A stretch of DNA of 64,000 nucleotides from Bacteroidota bacterium (GTDB taxonomy: Bacteria > Bacteroidota > Bacteroidia > Bacteroidales > UBA5342): assembly GCA_003249935.1 (NCBI GenBank), contig QKHT01000212.1, positions 124,001-188,000 on the forward strand. The letters run 5' to 3'. The position numbers and the translations under genes are program-made. Positions 55,201-62,759 of this stretch are shown here, piece by piece. The notes under the pieces were generated by a model that saw only the letters and a list, made by a program, of their open reading frames with translations, did no database searches and had not been told where the DNA came from. Position 1 is the stretch's first letter; every line of letters begins with the position of its first letter.

Positions 55201-56338
55201 CGATGATATAGTAACCCTCTGTTTTACTGATAAAACCTCTAAAAATGTATTACCATTTGTAAATGTTCGCAATGCTGGATTTGGCTCTGTAACCAATGTG
55301 GATGGTGAAGCAAACATAGTGTTGAACCGGTTAAATAACAATGCAGTAACAGCCTTTTGCCCGGGATATAAAGATGTAACCATACCATTTGCGAAACTTT
55401 CTAAAAGCAAAATTCTGGTTGAAATGGAACCGGTTAAGATTACCAATACTAAAAATGAAGATGGTTTAAAATTGGTGCAGAAGATGATGGGCGATTTTTC
55501 TAAAAATCATACAGACAAAGCTGTTCACTGGAATTTTTATACCGAAAACATTTACCTAAATGGCGCAATTTGGGGTATTGGCGAAAAACAGTTCCGCTAT
55601 ATGTGGCAAAGTTATGGCATTCCCGATCAATCGTACCGTTGCGACTATCAAAAAACACGTACTTTTAAAACATTCAATTACAACGAACAAGTTGGTTTTG
55701 ATATTAACCGTCATAATAGTTACTATCCGCTTAATGCCGATCTTACCGTAAATTATGCGCCATTTGCAGCCACAGAAACATACAAGTTTTACAACTTTAT
55801 TTATCTTGGCAAAACGGTGTTAGATCATCGGACATGTTATATTGTTTCGTTTGAACCAAAACCCGAAGAGTATCGTACCGGTTTTGTTGGCACAATGTAT
55901 ATCGACAGTGCCAGCAATGCATTAACGTATGCTAAGTGGAAACTTGATCCGGCAACAAAAAAATATGCCACATTCCAGTTTTTTGTCCACGAGAATCCAC
56001 GTGAAGACCTGATCGCTCCATTGACATTAGAAAACGAAGTTAGCTACTTTTACACCCCAAATGGATGGAAAATGGCGGCATGTCGCGAAATAACATCATT
56101 TTTGGTAAACAGAAACAGCACTTATAAGTTTGAGAAAACTAGTGTTAACTATTTAGTAATGGACGACTCCCGATTATCAGTAATACAAAAAGACGAAAAA
56201 CAATTGGAACGCAAAACCATGTTGGTTAAAAAACCGGTATACAATAATGATTATTGGTCGGGTATACCATTTATATCGCCTACCGTTGATAATAATATGC
56301 AAATACCGTATCTGCATGAAATTACGCTTCGATATTAA
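52217..56338 (+). CDS. Very large secreted MG2 / TonB-plug-domain protein
   Basis: 1373 residues with signal peptide MKYPFLMLLSLLPLITGAKE. The first segment is macroglobulin MG2-like (about 40-140: KIYVETDRNYYLPGETIFLS, LNLYTGWSYNLGND). Further Ig-like stretches follow to about residue 560, then a short carboxypeptidase-like insert (YIKGKVLNPLFKRPISGYNV, about 535-605). A TonB-receptor plug-like region (about 690-870: ITLTEVEIVSQKPLSTRM, NSIYIDGQAV) and a second carboxypeptidase-like repeat (VLPFVNVRNAGFGSVTNVDG, about 1010-1065) come next. A C-terminal domain of unknown type, rich in Tyr/Phe, ends at LHEITLRY. Without a barrel it is not a receptor itself; a surface or periplasmic partner of receptors is an inference. 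Function unknown. Single-gene unit between two terminators. Confidence 0.8.
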   Translation: MKYPFLMLLSLLPLITGAKEKNVGDVLTQFNIKYQPQKIYVETDRNYYLPGETIFLSSWILNSITGIVENRDLWVNAELIAPDKSLVKRYLLLVKKGRVEGSITLGLDVLPGQYQLNLYTGWSYNLGNDFVTTKPLFVLSESSKLPDYKLTKTIKTGTKGDSLMLTLDFPVDDNTPNYGSYKINLGKTSAEGFFSVRNRVAQIAIPIKESAPDKLEIFWDFNTPAGKAIKRQIISKSEAPDIKFYPESGWLLADKNCKVAMEAIKISNGLPLQLDGEITEVQSGKKITTVSTGNDGMGAFSFTPVANTKYQFTTGGSTKYTYELPEVKSNGAIIKVLSQTATTITLEAAQNGMDGDFTLLGYNSKKELLNKKLSAEALQKIEIPVSGWPAGIIRFALFDKSQNPICERAVFIQPKTNACLSASIVPDSVNARNKLDVKLNLKSANGATIGGSLAVSVVDESQINGQGSDQSTPLSWLLLGSELPGFVRNSAQYIVGNKYYSPEKTDLLMLVKGWSQYEWMKKMLDDNITTASHDTIFYIKGKVLNPLFKRPISGYNVKMSFSLRGQASSGMDVTDKNGEFVFRFPPFVDTLTAFMQVANKNKELTNTLLWIDQPWERVNIDMFSAAEVKSRDEKIVGSLNRPDYYVTASEQFVKSDLTEYSRIFNIRNHKRNDDFSIPGGDTITLTEVEIVSQKPLSTRMRKAAEFGNPDYVLEKEEITATASELKSYTSIFDIILAQIPQISYEWFDPEAYPEGALSKKIGSNKYIFVPGANVILKNVNSIYIDGQAVVRTFDDNGDAADTEQTARGNLADVALMPVKNLKSVEFYENPNSNISNDELLTIAPQSQLSFNTGKLVITTVSGGGIHGEARAGSQMFKMPGITLARKIYQPNYAVVDEAKKILADKRKTIFWNPNLTVNENGEALCSFFLTDGGSALHLKASGFGSNGEALIVDTIFDVSWGQAKADLQALTNLKIENDKKMAARVLEFKNCTEMADDIVTLCFTDKTSKNVLPFVNVRNAGFGSVTNVDGEANIVLNRLNNNAVTAFCPGYKDVTIPFAKLSKSKILVEMEPVKITNTKNEDGLKLVQKMMGDFSKNHTDKAVHWNFYTENIYLNGAIWGIGEKQFRYMWQSYGIPDQSYRCDYQKTRTFKTFNYNEQVGFDINRHNSYYPLNADLTVNYAPFAATETYKFYNFIYLGKTVLDHRTCYIVSFEPKPEEYRTGFVGTMYIDSASNALTYAKWKLDPATKKYATFQFFVHENPREDLIAPLTLENEVSYFYTPNGWKMAACREITSFLVNRNSTYKFEKTSVNYLVMDDSRLSVIQKDEKQLERKTMLVKKPVYNNDYWSGIPFISPTVDNNMQIPYLHEITLRY

Positions 56339-56357
56339 AAACAGATAAATAAGTTTT

Positions 56358-56396
56358 AATCCCCCTGATGCAATAAATCAGGGGGATTTTTTTTTT
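56358..56396 (+). terminator. Intrinsic terminator of the large MG2/plug gene
   Basis: Twelve-pair stem AATCCCCCTGAT/ATCAGGGGGATT, 7-base loop, then ten U. Confidence 0.94.
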
Positions 56397-56459
56397 GAAT
56401 AAAGGGCTATTTTATAGTTCCTTAATGGGTATTTATAGTATATATTCGATCCATTTTTC

Positions 56460-56467
56460 TATTTTTG
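56460..56467 (+). promoter_or_regulatory. -7 box (TATTTTTG) of ffh-folD
   Basis: Exact TAnnTTTG followed by C, 19 bases before the ffh ATG. Confidence 0.6.
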
Positions 56468-56486
56468 CACAAAATTTTTCCGAAAG

Positions 56487-57818
56487 ATGTTTGAAAATTT
56501 AAGCGAAAAGCTCGAACGTTCGTTTCAGTTATTGAAAGGACAAGGCACAATTACCGAAATTAATGTGGCCGAAACGTTGAAAGATGTGCGTAAAGCACTT
56601 CTCGATGCCGACGTAAACTATAAAATTGCGAAACAATTTACCGACACTGTTAAGGTAAAAGCACTGGGACAGAATGTACTTACCTCACTCAAACCCGGGC
56701 AGGTAATGGTAAAAATTGTTCATGATGAACTAACTGAATTAATGGGTGGAACCTCTTTTGATATCAATATCAAAGGAAATCCGGCTGTAATTCTGATGTC
56801 GGGTTTGCAGGGATCGGGTAAAACTACTTTCTCGGGAAAGCTGGCATCGATGCTTAAAAACAAAAAGAGTAAAAATCCCATGTTTATCGCATGCGACGTT
56901 TACCGTCCGGCTGCAATCGAACAGTTAAAAGTACTGGGTTCACAAATAAATGTGCCGGTTTACAGCGAAGAAGGAAACAAAAATCCGGTGGACATTGCAT
57001 TAAAGGGAATAAAGGAAGCGAAAGCAAAAGGTTACGATATTGTAATTATAGATACTGCCGGCCGTTTGGCAATAGACGAAGAGATGATGCGCGAAATAGA
57101 GGCCATTAAAAAGGCTGTATCGCCATCGGAAACACTTTTTGTAGTTGATGCCATGACCGGACAGGATGCGGTGAACACAGCGAAGGAGTTTAACTTACGC
57201 CTTGGTTTCGATGGTGTAGTTTTAACCAAACTCGATGGTGATACACGTGGTGGAGCTGCACTCTCCATTCGTTCAATAGTAGATAAACCGATCAAGTTTG
57301 TTGGAACAGGCGAAAAATTAGAAGCAATTGATGTATTTCACCCGGCACGTATGGCCGATCGTATTTTGGGCATGGGTGATATTGTATCACTTGTTGAGCG
57401 GGCACAGGAAAATTACGATGTAGAAGCAGCCCGTAAACTACAGGCAAAAATTGCAAAAAATCAGTTCAATTTTAACGACTTCCTGAGCCAGATTCATCAA
57501 ATAAAAAAGATGGGAAATATAAAAGATTTGGCATCAATGATTCCGGGCATGGGAAAAATGTTGAAGAATGTGGAAATTGAAGATGATGCATTTAAACATG
57601 TAGAGGCCATCATCTATTCAATGACACCGACCGAACGTGAAAAACCTGAACTGATTAATGGTAACAGAAGAAAACGAATTGCGGCAGGAAGCGGCACATC
57701 GGTTCCCGAGGTTAACAAACTTTTAAAACAGTTTGAAGAAACACGTAAAATGATGAAAATGGTAACGACTAACGGTGGCAATATGAAAAATATGATGCGC
57801 AACATGCCACGTCGCTAA
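56487..57818 (+). CDS. ffh: Signal recognition particle protein Ffh
   Basis: GTPase that binds signal sequences and SRP RNA; 443 residues. N domain (1-90, with LKDVRKALLDADVNYKIAKQ). G domain with G1 GLQGSGKTT, DVYRPAAIEQL, G3 DTAGRLAIDEEM and G4 TKLDGDTRGGAAL. M domain (about 325-443) with MIPGMGKMLKNV and RRKRIAAGSGTSVPEVNKLL, the RNA-binding helix pair. It ends in a Met-rich tail (MMKMVTTNGGNMKNMMRNM). folD follows after 15 bases. Confidence 0.97.
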   Translation: MFENLSEKLERSFQLLKGQGTITEINVAETLKDVRKALLDADVNYKIAKQFTDTVKVKALGQNVLTSLKPGQVMVKIVHDELTELMGGTSFDINIKGNPAVILMSGLQGSGKTTFSGKLASMLKNKKSKNPMFIACDVYRPAAIEQLKVLGSQINVPVYSEEGNKNPVDIALKGIKEAKAKGYDIVIIDTAGRLAIDEEMMREIEAIKKAVSPSETLFVVDAMTGQDAVNTAKEFNLRLGFDGVVLTKLDGDTRGGAALSIRSIVDKPIKFVGTGEKLEAIDVFHPARMADRILGMGDIVSLVERAQENYDVEAARKLQAKIAKNQFNFNDFLSQIHQIKKMGNIKDLASMIPGMGKMLKNVEIEDDAFKHVEAIIYSMTPTEREKPELINGNRRKRIAAGSGTSVPEVNKLLKQFEETRKMMKMVTTNGGNMKNMMRNMPRR

Positions 57819-57833
57819 TAATAAAAACAAAAA

Positions 57834-58703
57834 ATGATGATATTAATAGACGGAAATGCTACGGCAAAACAGATAAAAGCTGAGATTGCATCTGAAGTGG
57901 CCGAAATGGTTGCTAATGGCAAACAGGCACCACATTTGGCCGCTGTTTTGGTTGGCCACGATGGTGGCAGCGAATCTTATGTTGCTTTTAAAATAAAGGA
58001 TTGTGCAGAAGTAGGATTTAAATCGACATTAGTACGGTTCGAAGACGATGTAACCGAAGAAGTACTTTTAGCCAAGGTACACGAATTAAATAACGATCCC
58101 AACCTTACGGGTTTTATCGTACAATTGCCTTTGCCAAAGCATATCAGCGAAGAAAAGATCATCGAAGCCATTGATCCGTCGAAAGATGTAGATGGATTTC
58201 ATCCGGCCAATGTTGGGCGAACCGTAATTGGTTTGCCAAGTTTTGTTTCGGCTACTCCTTATGGTATTGTCGAATTATTGAAACGATATAACATAGAAAC
58301 CAAAGGGAAAAACTGTGTTGTAATTGGCCGCAGTAACATTGTTGGCCGTCCAATGAGTGTTCTTATGTCACAAAAAGGCATAGATGCTACTGTAACCGTA
58401 GCACATAGTCGCACAAAAAACATAAAGGAATTGTGTCTTAGTGCCGATATTATTATTGCAGCAATTGGAATGCCGGGTTTTGTAACCGCAGAAATGGTAC
58501 GTCCCGGAGCTGTGGTTATCGACGTTGGTACCACACGAATACCTGCACCCGAAACGAAATCGGGGTTTAAATTAAAAGGTGATGTGGTTTTTGATGAAGT
58601 TGCACCAAAATGTTCATACATCACGCCTGTTCCCGGCGGCGTTGGCCCCATGACAAGGGTTTCGCTACTAATCAACACCCTTAAAGCCGCGAAACTTCGG
58701 TAA
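57834..58703 (+). CDS. folD: Methylenetetrahydrofolate dehydrogenase / cyclohydrolase FolD
   Basis: Bifunctional one-carbon enzyme of 289 residues (or 288 from the adjacent second ATG). [16 protein letters not shown] supplies the substrate Tyr and catalytic Lys (the Y-x-x-x-K motif YVAFK). [12 protein letters not shown] and KDVDGFHP are the family signatures, and [17 protein letters not shown] is the NADP-binding loop. [20 protein letters not shown] closes the protein. Likely co-transcribed with ffh, a common Bacteroidota order. Confidence 0.97.
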   Translation: MMILIDGNATAKQIKAEIASEVAEMVANGKQAPHLAAVLVGHDGGSESYVAFKIKDCAEVGFKSTLVRFEDDVTEEVLLAKVHELNNDPNLTGFIVQLPLPKHISEEKIIEAIDPSKDVDGFHPANVGRTVIGLPSFVSATPYGIVELLKRYNIETKGKNCVVIGRSNIVGRPMSVLMSQKGIDATVTVAHSRTKNIKELCLSADIIIAAIGMPGFVTAEMVRPGAVVIDVGTTRIPAPETKSGFKLKGDVVFDEVAPKCSYITPVPGGVGPMTRVSLLINTLKAAKLR

Positions 58704-58723
58704 TTACGGTTCAAACAAAACAT

Positions 58724-58762
58724 AAAAAAACAGGCTGCTCCAAATTAGAGCAGCCTGTTTTT
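58724..58762. terminator. Bidirectional terminator between folD and pyrC
   Basis: Fifteen-pair stem (58726-58740 with 58748-58762; core ACAGGCTGCTC/GAGCAGCCTGT), 7-base loop, with an A-run on the left and Ts on the right; serves both converging genes. Confidence 0.93.
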
Positions 58763-58779
58763 GCTTATGTCTTTTGGTC

Positions 58780-60132
58780 TTAAACCTCAAAAGTAAGAGC
58801 CTGACCACGATAACTGTCATCGACAACACCGTTGTCGAACACCAATTCGCCGTTTACCCATGTTTTTTCTACCGAAGCCGAAAATGTTGTGCCTTCGAAT
58901 GGCGACCAACCGCATTTGTACAAAATGTTCTCTTGCGATACAGTGTATGGCTTGTTTGGGTTCACCAATACCAAATCGGCAAAATAACCTTCACGAACAA
59001 ATCCTCTTTCTTTTATCCTGTACACGGTTGCCGGGGCATGACACATTTTCTGAACCACTGCCTCGGGCGAAATAAAACCTTGTGCTGCTTTAGTAAACAT
59101 AGCCATCACAGCATGTTGCACCATTGGTCCTCCCGAAGCTGCGTTCAATGCCCCGCCTTCTTTCTCTCGGGGTAAATGTGGTGCATGATCTGTTGCAATA
59201 ATATCGAGTCTGTCTTCCTTTAAAGCTATCCACAATGCATCGCGGTCGGCAGCCGATTTTACCGAAGGATTCCATTTTATGTTTGAACCGTAATTTGCAT
59301 AGTCTTCGTCCGAAAACCAAAGATGGTGAATACAAACTTCTCCGGTGATAAGTTTGTTACTAATGAATGCCGCATTGCTAAACAAACTCATCTCTTTTGC
59401 CGATGAAAGATGTAAGACATGCAACCGGGTATTATATTTTCGTGCAAGGCTTACTGCAAGAGATGAAGATAAATAACAAGCTTCGGCGTTGCGAATAACC
59501 GGATGCATTTCTATGGGAACTTCTTCGCCAAATTTTGCTTTGGCTTTTTCAGTATTTTCTCTTATTGTGGCTTCATCTTCGCAATGAACCGCAACCAAAA
59601 GTTTTGTTTCCGAAAATATTTTTTCTAATGTTTCACGATTATCCACGAGCATATTTCCGGTTGAGGACCCCATAAAAATTTTCAGGCCACAGGTTCGAGT
59701 TGGATCAGCTTTCCGTATTTCTTCAATATTGTCGTTAGTGGCACCGAGATAAAAAGCGTAGTTCACCACCGATTTTTCGCTGCCGAGTTTATTTTTTTCT
59801 TCCCATGCCTCAATCGTGGTGGTTTGTGGTTTTGTATTGGGCATTTCCATAAAAGATGTAATACCACCTGCTGCTGCTGCACGCGATTCGGTAAAGATAT
59901 CGCCTTTATGTGTTAATCCCGGTTCGCGAAAATGCACCTGATCGTCAATGGCACCCGGCATAAGATACATGCCTGTGGCATCAATTATTTCAGCATTGGT
60001 GTATACTTCTCCGGGAACTGCACTTCTGTATATACCGGTTATGCGACCATTTTCGATAAGTACAGAACCAGGCACCCTTTTTTGCTCGTTTAGTATCTCG
60101 GCATTGTGTATTAGAACTTTATGTGAAGCCAT
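58780..60132 (-). CDS. pyrC: Dihydroorotase
   Basis: Cyclises carbamoyl-aspartate in pyrimidine synthesis. 450 residues, class I amidohydrolase, from MASHKVLIHNAEIL (30 codons upstream overlap the preceding gene). The metal-site motif reads DDQVHFREPG: the usual first His of HxH is Gln (Q65), while H67 and R69 are kept. GLKIFMGSSTGN (Lys), VAVHCEDE (His), LHVLHLSS (His) and ATDHAPHLP (catalytic Asp) are present, and the remainder aligns well, so activity is plausible. It lies 26 bases downstream of the GT2 gene in the ispF / GT2 / pyrC run. Confidence 0.93.
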   Translation of the reverse strand: MASHKVLIHNAEILNEQKRVPGSVLIENGRITGIYRSAVPGEVYTNAEIIDATGMYLMPGAIDDQVHFREPGLTHKGDIFTESRAAAAGGITSFMEMPNTKPQTTTIEAWEEKNKLGSEKSVVNYAFYLGATNDNIEEIRKADPTRTCGLKIFMGSSTGNMLVDNRETLEKIFSETKLLVAVHCEDEATIRENTEKAKAKFGEEVPIEMHPVIRNAEACYLSSSLAVSLARKYNTRLHVLHLSSAKEMSLFSNAAFISNKLITGEVCIHHLWFSDEDYANYGSNIKWNPSVKSAADRDALWIALKEDRLDIIATDHAPHLPREKEGGALNAASGGPMVQHAVMAMFTKAAQGFISPEAVVQKMCHAPATVYRIKERGFVREGYFADLVLVNPNKPYTVSQENILYKCGWSPFEGTTFSASVEKTWVNGELVFDNGVVDDSYRGQALTFEV

Positions 60133-60158
60133 GTTGATTTTCTTTCTAAAACAATTGA

Positions 60159-60902
60159 TTAAGTACTTTGTTTCGGGTATTTTCTGAAGAAACTGCGTAA
60201 GCGCATTTTTATTACCCCCCAAACAGCTTCATTAAAAATACCTCCACTCATTTTTGAAGTTCCCAATTCCCGGTTAACAAAAACAATGGGTACTTCTTCG
60301 ATTCTGAATCCACACATATATGCTGTGAATTTCATTTCTATCTGAAAAGCGTACCCTTTGAAGCGGATTTTATCGAGTTCGATGGTTTCGAGCACTCTGC
60401 GGCGGTAACATTTAAATCCGGCAGTGGTGTCGAACACCTTCATGCCAGTTACTATTTTAACATATTTGGAGGCAAAGTAGCTCATTAACACACGACCAAT
60501 TGGCCAGTTAACCACATTTACGCCACTAACATAACGCGATCCAATTGTTAAATCGGCTCCCTGATATTTGCACATGGCATAAAGCTTCGTTAAATCGCTT
60601 GGGTTGTGACTAAAATCGGCATCCATTTCAAATATGTATTGGTACTTGTTAGCCAGTGCGTATTTGAATCCTGCAATATAAGCTGTACCCAGTCCCTGTT
60701 TACCCGATCGCTCAAGGATATATAATCTGTTGCGGTAACGTTCGGCCATGAGGGACTTTACGACATCGGCTGTGCCGTCGGGCGAACCATCGTCGATAAT
60801 AAGTAAATCGAATCCTTCGGATAACCCCATTACCGCATCGATAATTTTTTCAATATTTTCTATTTCGTTGTAAGTTGGAATCAGTACTAATCCGTCTGCC
60901 AT
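60159..60902 (-). CDS. GT2 glycosyltransferase, dolichyl-phosphate mannosyltransferase (DPM1)-like
   Basis: 247-residue GT-A enzyme: LVLIPTYNEIENIEKIIDAV opening, LLIIDDGSPDGTADVV nucleotide site, IFEMDADFSHNPSDL with the DAD metal motif, and the acceptor region GSRYVSGVNVVNWPIGRVLM and DTTAGFKCYRRRVLE. No transmembrane helix follows the catalytic domain, as in the soluble DPM1 type. It should make a polyprenyl-phosphate sugar for glycan or protein O-glycosylation; the sugar cannot be read. Adjacent to pyrC on the same strand. Confidence 0.92.
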   Translation of the reverse strand: MADGLVLIPTYNEIENIEKIIDAVMGLSEGFDLLIIDDGSPDGTADVVKSLMAERYRNRLYILERSGKQGLGTAYIAGFKYALANKYQYIFEMDADFSHNPSDLTKLYAMCKYQGADLTIGSRYVSGVNVVNWPIGRVLMSYFASKYVKIVTGMKVFDTTAGFKCYRRRVLETIELDKIRFKGYAFQIEMKFTAYMCGFRIEEVPIVFVNRELGTSKMSGGIFNEAVWGVIKMRLRSFFRKYPKQST

Positions 60903-60946
60903 TTCCTTATATTTTTGCGGCTAAGATAGCCAAAATAAAACTGAAT

Positions 60947-61432
60947 TTAAATCCTTTTTTCTAAAAGAACAACTGCATAGGCCGCCATTCCGTCTTCGCG
61001 TCCTACAAATCCCATTTTTTCGTTAGTCGTAGCTTTGAGTCCAATATCATCAGGTTCAATTTTAAGAACAGCAGCTAACACTGTTTTCATTTCTTCAATT
61101 TTTGGATTTATTTTAGGTTGTTCAGCCACAAGCGTTGCATCGATATTCCCTATATCAAAACCCTTTTGGTTCACAAGATCTGCTACTTTAGCCAACAGAT
61201 GGGAACTATTAATGCCTTTAAACGCGTTGTCTGTATCCGGAAAATAAAAACCAATATCACGAAGTCCTGCTGCACCAAGTAATGCATCACAAATCGCATG
61301 TATAAGTACATCGCCATCGGAATGAGCCACAGTTCCAAGATGATAATCAAATGACACACCACCAAGTATTAGCGATTCACCGGTAGCCAGTTGATGTACA
61401 TCATATCCAAAGCCCACCTTAAATTTTGCCAT
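60947..61432 (-). CDS. ispF: 2-C-methyl-D-erythritol 2,4-cyclodiphosphate synthase
   Basis: Fifth enzyme of the MEP isoprenoid pathway, trimeric and zinc-dependent; 161 residues. KVGFGYDVHQLATGE supplies D and H of the DVHxL metal site. VAHSDGDVLIHAICDALLGA supplies the second His. DIGFYFPDTD and LKATTNEKMGFVGREDGMAAY follow. The start two codons in (MAKFKVGFG) is chosen over MVMAKF. First gene of the run leading to the GT2 and pyrC genes, 44 bases ahead of GT2. Confidence 0.96.
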   Translation of the reverse strand: MAKFKVGFGYDVHQLATGESLILGGVSFDYHLGTVAHSDGDVLIHAICDALLGAAGLRDIGFYFPDTDNAFKGINSSHLLAKVADLVNQKGFDIGNIDATLVAEQPKINPKIEEMKTVLAAVLKIEPDDIGLKATTNEKMGFVGREDGMAAYAVVLLEKRI

Positions 61433-61446
61433 AACCATATATTATT

Positions 61447-61480
61447 AAAAACAAAAACAGCCGGCAATACCGGCTGCTTA
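61447..61480 (-). terminator. Intrinsic terminator of the porU-porV unit
   Basis: Seven-pair stem CAGCCGG/CCGGCTG, 5-base loop, then UUUUUGUUUUU on the minus strand. It separates porV from ispF on the same strand. Confidence 0.88.
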
Positions 61481-61497
61481 AAAAATATTTATACTAA

Positions 61498-62685
61498 CTA
61501 TTTGGTTCCAAGAATGTTTCCCAATCCATTTACACCAAACAAGAGCGAAAAGCGCAATGTATTTGCCAAAGGACTCTGATTGTCTGTTGGGATGAGGTAC
61601 GAGAAGTCGATACCAAATGCATTCATATGCAAACCAGCACCTACCGAAAAGAATTTACGATTCCCTTTACTTGCATCTTCGTGAAAATAACCGCCCCGTA
61701 AAAAGAACATTTTATCATATATATACTCAGCACCTACCGAATACATTACCTCTTTCAACTCTTCGGAAGACCCACCCGGAGCATCACTGAATGATTTGAA
61801 GATCGCTTTGATAGGCGACATTTCGTCCCTTATCTTCCGGTCTTCTGTTGCATCGGTAGCATAACCACCGGGCGTTGGCACCAACAATTTACTCATTTCG
61901 AACACCGGTGCAATAGCATTGTAATCGTCGATATTGTAAACATACGAAGCACCTAAACGCATTGTGGCAGGTAAAAACATGCTCGTTGCATTTTCATCAT
62001 ACGAAATTTTTGAACCAATATTCGAAAAGTTTAAACCAATATTTAACAACCCTTCACTGCCATTCATATATATTGGCCGGCTATAATAAGTGGCTACATC
62101 TGCAGCAAACGCTTTGCCGGGATACATAAACTCATTACTACCACCAGTGGCGCGCACACCTCCAGATAAATCGGAACGAATGTAGCGAAATGCAACTGCC
62201 CCACTCCAATAATCCGAAAATTTACGACTATATGCTGCATCGATAGCAAATTCGTTTGGCGAAATAGTACCTTGTTCATTACCTGTTACATCGGTCCAGG
62301 TAATATCACCCAATGAAAAATATTTAATAGAGGCACTTACTGCCGACATATCATCAAGCTTGTAGAACCCGGTTGCATAAAAAAGACCAATATCGTTCAC
62401 CAATTGTCGTAACCAAGGTGTGTAAGAAAAAGAAACACCAAAAGACTCGCCGTAAAAAGGAAATTTTGCCGGATTCCAGAATTGTGAGTTTAAGTCGGGT
62501 GTTGTTGCCACCCCGGCATCACCCAATGCGCTCGAACGCGAATCGGGTGAAATGGTTAAGAATGGTGTAGCAGTTGGTACTACATTATAATCGGTATTTT
62601 GACCAATTGCATTAAATATTGTGGCCATACTTCCTGTTAATACAGCAAACAAAAGCGTTTTTCTCGAGTGAAATATCATAATCAA
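61498..62685 (-). CDS. porV: Type IX secretion outer-membrane protein PorV (LptO)
   Basis: 395 residues. Signal peptide (RKTLLFAVLTGSMATIFNAI; the start may be this ATG or the one two codons in), then a FadL-like beta-barrel. The opening PFLTISPDSRSSALGDAGVA-TTPDLNSQFWNPAKFPF is the PorV signature. In the known system PorV collects cargo with a C-terminal sorting domain from the SprA/Sov translocon and hands it to the PorU sortase. The C-terminus has the usual barrel-ending strand (FSLLFGVNGLGNILGTK). It is directly downstream of porU, the conserved order. Confidence 0.93.
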   Translation of the reverse strand: MIMIFHSRKTLLFAVLTGSMATIFNAIGQNTDYNVVPTATPFLTISPDSRSSALGDAGVATTPDLNSQFWNPAKFPFYGESFGVSFSYTPWLRQLVNDIGLFYATGFYKLDDMSAVSASIKYFSLGDITWTDVTGNEQGTISPNEFAIDAAYSRKFSDYWSGAVAFRYIRSDLSGGVRATGGSNEFMYPGKAFAADVATYYSRPIYMNGSEGLLNIGLNFSNIGSKISYDENATSMFLPATMRLGASYVYNIDDYNAIAPVFEMSKLLVPTPGGYATDATEDRKIRDEMSPIKAIFKSFSDAPGGSSEELKEVMYSVGAEYIYDKMFFLRGGYFHEDASKGNRKFFSVGAGLHMNAFGIDFSYLIPTDNQSPLANTLRFSLLFGVNGLGNILGTK

Positions 62686-62717
62686 TTTATTTTTATTCTA
62701 AAAAATGAACGGTTAAA

Positions 62718-62733
62718 AATACGATTTCGTATT
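62718..62733 (-). promoter_or_regulatory. Small hairpin between porU and porV
   Basis: Six-pair stem AATACG/CGTATT with a 4-base loop and a run of five U after it on the minus strand. A weak attenuator that might lower porV or porU-proximal readthrough; the stem is short. Confidence 0.3.
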
Positions 62734-62759
62734 ATAGTATCAAAAAAAATAGTCAAAAA

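Noticed and set aside
54889-55446. 185-codon minus-strand frame inside the large MG2/plug gene
   Set aside because: Antisense shadow with no signal, motif or promoter; the plus frame is continuous for 1373 codons.
58774-59175. 133-codon plus-strand frame opposite pyrC
   Set aside because: Antisense of conserved amidohydrolase sequence; no start signals.
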